Below are positions 48,208-60,200 of a stretch of DNA of 64,000 bases, one piece after another. The DNA comes from Enoplolaimus lenunculus (taxonomy: Eukaryota; Nematoda; Enoplea; Enoplida; Thoracostomopsidae). Each line of letters starts with the position of its first letter. The stretch's first letter is position 1. The stretch lies in NCBI GenBank assembly GCA_030248215.1, contig JASANG010001926.1:54935-118934 (forward strand), read 5' to 3'. The position numbers and the translations under genes are program-made. The notes beneath the pieces were generated by a model that saw nothing but the letters and a program-made list of their open reading frames with translations, was not told the origin of the DNA and did not search any database.

Positions 48208-51200
48208 ATGGGAGTTCCGGCGTTTTTCCGATGGTTAAGTAGAAAGTACCCATCCATAGTTGTTAATTGTGTTGAAAAGAAGGTACACAAGTGTTTATTT
48301 TTTTATATTATAACTAAATTCTTAAATTGTTTAGGTTGAACAGCGAAAGAATTTTTTAGAATTTTGTAAGTGGGAAGATACGAAAAAAGTTTTCTTGAAA
48401 AGTTTAAATATCTTCGTGCTTCCATTTAAATTTCTGATATCGGGTATACCGAAGATGGAAGAAATAGATTTATTTTCAGCGTATATAGTTAAATTACACA
48501 TTTTTAGTAAACTTAGGTGGAGCTGATCACGAACATAGTAATTACTTTCAAAAATCATGTTCCCTCATCCACCACTTGTTTATCTTAATTGTGATGTTCC
48601 TTTAAGGCTGTTGAGATTGATGGTGTTACTGTTGAAGTGGACGCACGAGATTCGAATCCGATTGGAGTTGAATTTGATAATTTATACCTTGATATGAATG
48701 GAATTATACATCCATGTACACATCCAGAGCATCGGTGAGTTTTTAAGTATATACACTATGCATTTAATATTTATCAAGATCGATCGGATATTAATTTTAT
48801 GGTATGTATAATTCAAAATTAGACACATATAGCAAGACGTTTTTTTCCAGAATTTCACTGCAATACTCGTGTGTATTGCTCATGCCAAAGGCTTGCACGA
48901 TATAAGCAAATATAAGTGAGGTAGCAAATATCAGTGAGGTATCGTGCCCACCATTGCTATAAAGTATTTTATAAATCACTTAGTTTTTACTTGTGTATCA
49001 TAATATCATATATCAGGGTACAGCAGGAATTCCGATTTCGATTAGAATTCCGATTCAAAACTAGTTTCGATTCCGGTTCTGATTTCACAATCAATCGGAA
49101 TCACAATTGCGAAATTTTAATTTTAATTTTACTTCTGGTGATACGTTGCTTACAAATTCTGTATTATTTATCTATTAAATTGCTTTCGATGAAGTCACTT
49201 ACAAAAGCAAACCTGGTTAAGGTCGTTATAGCTCACGACAGGGCGCAGCCGGAATTCCGATTCCGATTAGAATTCCGATTCAAAACGAGTTCCGATTCCG
49301 ATTGCACAATCAATCGGACTCGGAATTTTGAAATTTTAGCTTTAATCCTACTTGCTGTAATATGTTGCATAAAAATTACGTATTATTTTCTATTAAATTC
49401 CTTTCGTTCTGTTAACTTATCAATAATAGATTGTAGTTTAGCATTTACAGAACCAAAAATCATCGCCAGTTTGTTCATGCGACGTTTTTGAAGATTATTA
49501 CCAGCCAACAGACACCATAACTCAATATTATATTTTTCAATACAAACTATCCGTACAGTCGCAAAATTTCTAGTTCCAATTTCGATTGCACTTCCGGTAT
49601 AAATTTGCTGTTCCGATACCGATTTGGGTATAATCCAGTTCCGCTTTGCACCCTGGTTCCCGATGATGTGAACTTGCTGTTGAGGTTCGGCTGTTCGTTC
49701 TATGTTTCATGAAGTTTGTTTTTTGGTATATTTTGTTTCGCTTTTGTTTTGTTTATAGTTTTGTCCCAATTTTATCTCAGTTCAATTTTGTTCTCTTAGC
49801 TTTGTGCTAAAATATCTGACTTTTATACAAACTTTTTAATTAATTTTGTGGAAATTAATTAAAAAGTTTTTAATCATTGTCCTTAGATGAAACATAGAAG
49901 GGACGTTGTGTCTGAACTTATGAAACAGGTTATGAGAGCTGAGGGGTCTCAAGTATGTAGACACAGATATCATAGCAAGATGGGGTTTTTCAGAATTTCA
50001 CTGCAATACTTGTGTGTATTGCTCATTGCCAAAGACTTGCGCGATATAAGCAAATATAAGTGAGCTAGCAAATATCAGTGAGGTATCGTGCCCACTATTG
50101 CTAAAAAGTTTATTTTATAAATCACTTAGTATTTATTTGTGCATCATAACATCATATATCAGGGTACAGCAGGAATTCCGATTTCGATTAGAATTCCGAT
50201 TCAAAACTAGTTTCGATTCCGATTCTGATTGCACAATCAATCGGAATCGGAATTGTGAAATTTTAATTTTAAGCTTACTTGTGGTGAGCTGATACGTTGC
50301 ATACAAATTCTGTATTATTTATCCATTAAATTGCTTTTGATGAGTTAACTTATCAATAATTGATTGTAGATTAGCATTTAAAGAACCAAAAATCATCGCC
50401 AACTTGTTCACGCAGCCTTTTTGAAAAATGCTGCCAGCCAACAGACACCCTTAATCAATATTGTATTTGTCAACAAAAATTATCCGCACATTCACAAAAT
50501 TACTAATTCTGACTCCGATTACAATTCCGATAAAAGTTTGCTGTTCCGAATACGCTTGCGCTATAATCTTGTTGGCAACCAGTCCACAGTAAGCTTTGCT
50601 TCAAAAGTACGGGAAGGAACGATTGACGGAAACATTTCCTGAGGATACATGCTTAGCTGTAAGGCTGTATGCTAGTTATAAACTAATACTAATACGTACT
50701 GCGTTTGTGATTGCAGTCCACAGCCAAAAAATGAAGATGAAATGTTTGAAGCAATATTCGAATATATTGATCGGCTGTTTAATATTGTGCGCCCTCGACG
50801 TCTGTTGTATATGGCAATAGATGGAGTGGTAAGGGAAACATACACGTAACTTTATATTCTGTTTTTCCAGAGCAATATGTACTATATATTGTTCACTGAC
50901 CTCTCCGCAAGTTAAATTTTTGTTTACAAATTGTTATTCAATTCGATACCATAGAGCAATTTTATAACGGTAAAAATTGACCGAGACCGAATCGCCCATT
51001 CTTGGTTCTGGTCCATGAAAAAAGTTTAACAGGAGCAGTTATTTCAATAGAGTTTGCTTAAAATTTTATGCTGAGTATTAAAATTAAATTGATCTCTGGT
51101 TCATAACACAACAAACTGATACAGTACATGCACAGTGTCATTTGACTCTCGTTCATGCTTTTAACGAGTAATGTTTGCGTAAATGCACCTACTTTTACAA

Positions 51201-54200
51201 TCAAACCAACCGGCGCATAAATATATAGTTGGTACTTATATACTTAACGCTTATTACAGGCACCACGAGCTAAAATGAATCAACAGCGTTCGCGAAGATT
51301 TCGAGCGGCGAAAGAAGGAACTGAAAAACAAGTGGAAATTCAACGTATTCGGGATAAACTTGAGTCCGAAGGGATGCCTGCACCACCTGCGAAAAAAGCT
51401 GACGAACATTTTGATAGCAATTGTATTACACCCGTATGTTTTGCAAGTAGTTTTTTACGTATCAGCTAGCATTTGGTAACTAAAAGCATTTGCGTATATG
51501 TACTACGTATATTTTGTAATTTTCGAATCGACGATTGCTGTAGTGTTGAATTGTTGATCAATATTTGCTACGACTGAATTGGATATTAGCATCCAAAACA
51601 TTAAACTCTAGTACTGAAGTTATATGAAAGGAACTGGTAGTGGTTTTCATATAATTATTACTTTTTTGGAAACCCATCGCTAATTCTTGCTAAGTTTCGT
51701 CATTATTTTATTGCGGACCCATTATTTTGTCACTGAACCTTGCTGTAGTGTTGAAATGTTGATCAATATTTGCTACGACTGAATTGGATATTAGGTGCAT
51801 CCAAAACATTAAACTCTAGTACTGAAGTTATATGAAAGGAACTGGTAGTAGTTTTCATGTAATCATTACTTTTTTGGAAACCCATCGCTAATTCTTGCTA
51901 AGTTTCGTCATTATTTTATTGCGGACCCATTATTTTGTCACTGAACCTATTTCATTTCTTTATTTTTTATCTATGGTCGCATCGTTAGTGCACGCGGCAA
52001 GCACCAAGTACAGTTTACTGGTGAGTCTATGGCTTATGCTAAGGCTGCCTTATAGTTGAATGATTTTGTGCAAGATTTCAGTAATTGTTATTTAATTGTT
52101 TCAGGGTACTCCGTTTATGAGTCGTTTGGCAGAAGCGCTACGCTTTTATATTCACGACCGACTGACACACAATCCGGCGTGGGCAAATCTTCAGGTTAGC
52201 CAACAGCTTATGCACTGTTGTGCGTATTACGTTTTGCATGCTGTACAGCTCTGTCGCCGTTAAAATGGCATGCTTTCCATATAGACATAGCTACATGTAT
52301 AAGTTTTACGTTGTAAATTTTAAACTTTTGAACACTTATGAAGAGGTTTTAAGGTCTAATTTAGAAAGTAATTTGGTTTCAGATCATTCTTTCTGATGCT
52401 AATGTGCCCGGTGAGGGTGAACACAAAATCATGGATTATATTCGACGACAACGAGGTAGTTGTTAGATTTTTGTAGAACACACACATATATGTTTATGGA
52501 AATGTAATTTTTGCTGGAGCATTGGTTTAAGATACAGTGAATAAGCTGCAACAGTGCTGTGAGCACTATTCCGTACGTTGTTATATCTATTGATCGGCTT
52601 GAGTATTTTTCATGGTTTCAGTTAAAGGAACCGAAAAGTCTGCTTAATTGGATGTTTGTTTGTATTTATTTAAAACCTGAAGTGAATGAAAATCACGAGC
52701 GAGCGGGTTGTTGTTCTTGGTCACATTTGTAGATCAAAGTGTTTATGTGAGTTTTATTATTACCAGAAAACAAAAAAATTAATTTCTTCTTCGTGTAGGG
52801 GATTTTAGTTTGCCAAATTTAATTAATTTGGATAGGTGTGGCATATTTTTTGTATTTAGCTCATCCGGACCACGATCCAAATACTCATCATTGCCTTTGT
52901 GGAGCTGACGGTAAGGATGTATGTAGACTAAGGTCGATATTAAACTGTAAATCAGCACTATGTATGTTGTTTACAATTCTCAGTTTTAAGAATTTCATTA
53001 TTACGGTCATTTGCGTTGTGATAGTCGTATTTGTGGTTGCATGCATCTTTTATACAATAAGCCAAGTTAAATAGGGCTGTTGGTAACTGTAATTTATTTC
53101 TGGTGCAAGTTCCATGTAGTTTGTTTGTTTAGTGTTCTACACAAGCCTGTTAATCGTTACTTAGTGTTATCACAGTTGTATTTGACTGTGTATTGTGTAG
53201 TGCAGATGTTGATTTAAGTCTTGAAGATTGAATGAAACACAATCATGTCTTTTTGTTTTAGCGGATTTGATTATGCTTGGATTGGCAACCCATGAACCAA
53301 ATTTTACAATTATTCGCGAAGAATTCATTCCGAACAAACAGAGGCCTTGCGATTTATGTGGCCAATATGGTATGATTTAGGCTTTATGTAATATAGAATA
53401 CAGTTACGGCTGCAATCCGTGTAAAATCAATTCTTAGTCGCCAAATTCGTCATATTTTAAATTGGCTGACTTGTGCTCAAAATTTGGAGTTATGCAGCTT
53501 TTTGTCAAATATTCAATGTGTGAGATTTAAACGCAAGGGCAAAGCTAAACTAGCCGCGCGACACTTGACGCCACGATATGCCACAGAGTGGCGTTTCGTG
53601 ACATACTCAAGTGAAAAAAATTATTTTTATGAACTACGTAGTGTCGTGTAGTGCCGGACGCCGCCGTGTGGGGCATGCAAAATTTACGTTTATCTGTGAC
53701 GACAAATTTGCGATTTTATAAAAACGTAATGTTCGAACATTTTGCGACTTGATCCAAAAAATTTATTTTGAATCACGTTTAGAAGAACGTTAATCTGGTC
53801 TCGCTCGTTATTTCAAAAAAACCTAGAATCTTCCAATAAAACAAGGTTATTTTCTAATATACATACATACATGACAGGCAGACGGGCGAAGTGGGCAAAT
53901 GTTTAGGCCTATATTGCTGGAGAGAACCGGGGATCAAACCCAACTTTGTCAGTATTCGGTCTCGATTTATTTGCAGAGAAATTGTATCTTAAACTATTTT
54001 ACGTTCATGTCAGGCAAAAAATACTTTATTTGTGCAAAATACATTTTTTTGTACTTTTGATGTGAGACTGAATTAGTTGCTCTTGGCAAGTCGGTGATTT
54101 TCGGAAGCATATAAGTTCTAAGAACATCGTGGAAAACACTCTGATTAGGCAGCGTTTCAGAGTTTCTGGCTTGCGATCCAGAATAAGTTAGCGGCTGTAA

Positions 54201-57200
54201 TCCAGCAGGTGATTTTTGAAAGCATCTAAGTGTTTAATGAAATAGGTTGTTTTCTCTTTCAGGTCACGAGCTCAAAGATTGTCAAGGGATGCCGAGTAGT
54301 GATTTTGCTGAAATTGGCTCCGAACCGGTCGGCGAAGCGAATTTTATATTTATTCGGCTCAATGTATTGCGCGAGTATCTCGAGCGTGAGCTTCATATAC
54401 CGAATCTTCCGTTTGCGTATTCGTTTGAGGTCGGTATTGCTTTGTGTTCAGTCTGACTGGTTGACATTGAATTTAAAAGAACAGATTTTAAACTGGTTGT
54501 TTTTGATGTTTTGTAATGTAGCTCATTGAAAATTATTGCTGGATGAATTAGTGTTGGGTGGATAGTGAGTGAACGCAGTAACCTGAAAAATGTCGCTTTT
54601 GGTTTAAAAACGTAGTGCGAACTACAGCGGATGAAAAAATGTGTTCGTTAATTTATACGCCTTCTGCTAAATGCAGTATAAACTGTCGGAGATTAATTTT
54701 GTTTCGGAAAATGAAATGTATTTGAATATTTTGCTACTTGTTTGTGTAATTAAATTTGGATAGAGCGTTTCGTGACTTGGATAGCTAAATTTGGCTGTAG
54801 CTTAGTAATTATTTTTTTGTTATAGCGCGCTGTTGATGACTGGGTATTTATGTGCTTTTTCGTTGGTAACGATTTTTTACCGCATCTGCCGTCACTCGAA
54901 ATTAGGTGGGTAGTGTACTGGCCAGGGTCCGCATTTCAAATGTGTGAGTGTGTTGCACCTATTTCCAATACTAGTAATAGGTTTTAAAGCAGGAGAACTG
55001 TTGTATCTCCTAACCAAAAGATGGTTGATTCAAGCTGTAGAATGGACTAAATTTCTATCCTTAGCGATCTCCAGTTCGCATTGCGCAAGGCAAGTCACCA
55101 ACCGATGCTAGATGCTACACACACATTAGAGAATGATGGTTACTGGATGTTGTAGAACTCTGAAAATGTCTTTATTAGTGGAATTCCTTCAAAAATCGAA
55201 TTAAGATTTTTCATTGTGTGATATCAGTTGAATACGAATTTATACGTCAGTTTTGTTTCTGTTATTATGTATGTTAGATTTAAGGTCGTATAGGTGAACT
55301 TGGTATCTCAGCTCAAGCCCAGGTGATCATGAATGAAACTACTGCCTTGAGTTTTGTAACGACGAAACTATGATGTTGTACGACAAAGATGAAAAATGTA
55401 GCTGTGGTTATATTTAAATTTTAGAGAAGGAGCAATTGATCGATTAATTGGAATTTATAAGAAAACTATATATCGAACTCAGGTAAGCTTGGCTAAATTT
55501 GGTTTACGTTTGAGTTTTGGCTTATATTAGTTTAGTATATGGTCCTATTAAGGGCTTCAGTATGTGTATTATGGGGTGTAGCAAGCACCATCAGTAAGCA
55601 TGGATGGGCGGTCTCGTTTAAAACCGAGACCAAACGGAGACGGAGACCTGACTACCGAGACCAGCCATAAAATTTTAGGTCTCGGTCAATTTTTGGCCAT
55701 CATCGAAAGAAGTTAAAATTTACAAAATACATTATTTCTAATGAGTTTTTCGTAGTTTTTTAGTTTTCATAGTGTTTTGTGTTTTTCCAGAATATCTGCT
55801 CATTAATGCGTAACTATGAAAATCCATAGATGCAACAACTGAAACCTCGACTTCTGGTCTCGGTTCTAAACCACCGAGACCGAGACCTACCAAATACCGA
55901 GAGCCGAGGCTGAGACCGATACCGACACTTGTATGATATTTGTCACAATAGTTAACCTGGTCGCGAAACTCAAAATTGACACAGAAATTTGAGAATACGC
56001 ACCATGGTGGCAGGGTACTGGTAATAGTTATATGATTTTTTACTGTTGTTTCAGGGCTATTTGACCGAAAATGGATTGGTTAACTTGGAACGTGTTCAGT
56101 TAATTTTAGCAGGTAACCAATGTCTGCTTGATTAATTTTCTTGAAGTTATATCTCGTGGTTGTAATAATATTGTCGAAGTTTCAGTTTTGACGACAACTG
56201 GCATGGCTTAAATTTGCGACTGTTAACTTTGTAATGTATATTCCTGCATGTTTTAAGACTGATTACGTTTGTTGTTTTTTAGATTTGGGTGAAATGGAAG
56301 ACGATATATTTAAACATCGTCAGGAGAACGAGGTTTGTGGTTTTTATAAAAATTCAATATTTATAGATTTTAATACTGGTGATTAATTGGCCTATTGTGC
56401 TCCCGGTCGGCTTAGAATGATTAATTTTTGTTTTTATGCTTCTTTTACCGCGTTAGAAGGAATTGCCATAAGTTTATATTAATCACGGTCCCCGTGAACG
56501 GAGAAAACAGGCAGATTGGGGTACTTTGTCAAGGAAATCATACAAAATGTCAGATGTCAGGGAAAATTTTGGGTTTAGCGTATTTGGGGCGTAATTTGTA
56601 CACACCTGTGACGGAACCATGAATAGATGTTATTTGAAAGCAGAATTGTCACTTTCACAAATCGGGATCGCTTCAAAAATTCAGATTTTGAAGTAAAAAT
56701 ATCTGCTGGAAGTGCTGCTGGGAAAGTTTTGAACAAGTTACACGGTGACTGTGTTAATTTGTGTTTCCAGATGAAATATGGCGATAGTATTGTATAAGCG
56801 TTTGATTTAGTCGCTTCGTTTTATTCATTTATTTCAGCTACAATATAGGGCGAGAAACAAGGAACGCAAAGCTCGTGAACGAAGAGCTAAAGAAGTAAGT
56901 TGCACCCTGGTTCCCGATGATGTGAACTTGCTGTTGAGGTTCGGCTGTTCCTTCTATGTTTCATGAAGTTTATTTTTTTGGTATATTTTGTTTCGCTTTG
57001 TTTTGTTTGTAGTTTTGTCCGAAGATTATCTCAGTTCAATTTTGTTCTTTTAGGTTTGTGCTAAAAATATCTGACTTTTTTATAAACTTTTTAATTAATT
57101 TTGTGGAAATTAATTAAAAAGTTTTTAATCCTTGTCCTTAGATGAAACATAGAAGGGACGTTGTGTCTGAACTTATGAAACAGATTATGAGAGCTGAGGG

Positions 57201-60200
57201 ATCTCAAGTATAAATAATAAAAAATAATATTACTTGCTTTGTTGGTATTGCTAATTGTTGTTTTATAGTTATATATTAAAATGGAATTTCCTGAATTTTG
57301 AACATTGTTTGCCCGATATTAAAATACTGAATCTAGGACCATTAGTCTCAAAGGATTGTAGCTTCTATCACCAGTTGATGATGATTGTTCGTGCAACTTT
57401 TGAACTAGTGAATTTTGAGGTTCGAAATTCTACGCATTTTTCGTATTTGATTTGTCTTACTTCTGTGACTATTTTGAAATCCGCTTCTTTTTTCTACCTA
57501 TCTCTCTATATTATTTTGATTTCCACGATTGCCGGAGTTCGGTCAGCTATAAAAACTTATCACTAACTGGTGACACTACAAGTTAAAAAATCATTTAGCA
57601 GTCTTTTTTAATAGAAACATTCATAAAATATTGTCCACTCGAGATTCAAAGTTTTTGACCCGATTGTCTCCGGTGGTCATTGTCAGTAATTTTCTTCCTT
57701 TTACAAATGAAATTTAGAGTTTTTATTTATTTTTCATTGGAAACGAAATTTGCGAAATGTTAGGATTCTGCGAAAATTCTGTAAGACATCTGCTGGTTAC
57801 ATTAATTTAACCTTTAATTACTGAGCAGGTTTGACGCAACTGCTAGTAATGACCGTTTAGTAGTGGTAATGTTTTTAATCAAACGCTGCGGCAAAATGTA
57901 ATTTGTCGCTAACCGTAATATTACCACAGTATTATTTACATTGTATTGTCACACTTTGGTTTTGGTATTTTTCAAATCTGATTGAACATTGCCTTTTGTT
58001 AATTTTTTCCTGATATATTTTTATTTTAGGCCAGTGGCCCATCGTTCATTCCTGAAGGCGCATTTGCACCTGTAGTAAGTTAGCGCTTTTCCACATACAT
58101 TATCGTATATGTAACGCTGTATTAGCCTTTGTAAACAAAATACTATGCAGTGCAACATATGTGGAAGAGTGCGTATGAGGTGCACAAATTTACCACATGA
58201 CATGTGAGCCCCCCAAACTTGAACTTCAAGCTCCGATAACCGAGTGGTGATTAAATGCCTGCCATCCCCAGCAACCCATGTTCCATTCTGCATTTGAAAA
58301 CAGGTTTCCGTGGAAATTTTACAAATTCAAACAGGAAAAGGTTATATTAAAAACTAGCAACTGTCTTGTCTTTTTTGTAAGGTTTTGTATATTGATGTAA
58401 AAACACTGTTCTATGCCTTTGCTGTGGGCAGCAAGAATCTGTGGTCTCGGTTGAAAGTCCAAAGCTAGCGACTCTATTTTCTGTCATGTGATATAAGTCC
58501 AATTTCGTGTTGCTTCCACGTTGTTTAATTGGTGCAATGTATATTTAATATCAATGTAACAATACATTACTGGTTTCTCCACAGCGGGGGGGCAGCACTT
58601 TTCGAAATTTTTATTCCCCCCCCCCGGCGAAAATTTTGCCGCCCCCAGGAAAGGCCCCCCGGCGAATTTTCGACCGCCCCCCAGCAAAATGCCCCCCATC
58701 AAATGTTTTTGCTGGGGGGCCCCCAGGACTTTTCTAGGTCAAAAATTTTCAATGTTAAAACGTAAAGACCTGGACTTCTTTTGAGGCGGACATTCGGCAA
58801 AATATGATTTTATATTACGCTGAGTACTCATAATTTTTAATAGCGTTACAAATACCCGTAGTAACTAATACAATTCAATAATGAACAGAAAAAGCACAAT
58901 TATGTAAAGACCGTTTCAGGGCATACATCATTCGAAAGTACCTTGCAGCAGCAAGTTCAACCCGCCTGAGCCTTATGATAAATTGAAGCTGTGACTAATA
59001 TACAAAATATCTATTAATCACAGTTTCAATTATAGATTATCTATATTTTATATAATTGTGCTTCTTTCAACTTCTGGTTAAGTTTTTAGTATATACGTAA
59101 TATTAGTTAAAATTATTGTTATTAGCGTTTGCGAGAAATTTTTGTCATGTTGAGCGATGAGTAATCTTACGTTGAGTTGGAAACACGGTCTTGAATGAAA
59201 AAAACGGTCTAAAAAGTCGGTTTGCAAAATTTTAAGCCTGCCCCCCAGATCATCTGGGGTCCCCCCAGAAAAACTGCCCCCAGCAAAATCAGCTGCCCCC
59301 CAAGAAACTCCTGGGGGGGTCCCCCCAGGAAACGCCCCCCCCGGCGGAAATTTTCAAGCTGTGGATAAGCCAGCATTACAAGATATCTGACCTTGAAATC
59401 TATATTTGAAATTTGTTTTACTTAGTCGGCTGTAATCTTATCGATAGTTTTGTTGTAAATAACGACAGTTCAAGAATTATGACCACAACACAATCAAGCA
59501 ATTATTATAATTACTGCAAGTCGTGTTATGCTTCATTAAACACATCAAGTCTAAATTCTAATAGTTGTTAGTTCCCAATGATGTCACGGCACTGGTGAGG
59601 TTCGGCAGTTCCTTCTATGTTGCATAGAGTTTATTTTTTGGTATTTGTTTCGTTTTAGTTTTGGTTGAGTTTTGTACCATTTTTTGTTTTGGTTCATTTT
59701 AGTTCTTTATATAAACTTTTCAGTTAATTTTGTGAAAATTAATTGAAAAGTTTTCAAGTACTTAGATGAAACATAGAAGGGACATTGTGACTGAACTGAT
59801 GAAGCAGCCTCCAATACTGAGGGATCACATAAGATTAAATTATGAAAAATCATGTTGCTTTAACTTGTATGTTTGGTACTCTTAAATTTTAAGCATGGTA
59901 TGCTTGATGTAAAAACACTGAATGTACGATCAATATTCTGAAATGTGTGTAGCACCAATCACCAGTTTGTTGGTGATAGTAGGTATTGTAACTTTCGAAC
60001 CAGTGAATGATGAGGTTCGAAATTCAGCACACCTTTAAAGCGGTGATAAATGTGAACGGTGATAGGCTGGGTGCAACAGGAATTACAATATACCGGAAAC
60101 GAAACCGAAACCGCAATTTGAAAAAATTACCGGAAACGGAACCGGAAAATGAAAAATACATGCCACCGAAAACTTCATTTTAATTCTCTTTTTTGCAATA

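Noticed and set aside
48934-49491. A 185-residue plus-strand protein inside XRN2 intron 2
   Set aside because: It is a read-through of two F-type repeats; [12 protein letters not shown] is the translated aattccgattccgatt repeat.
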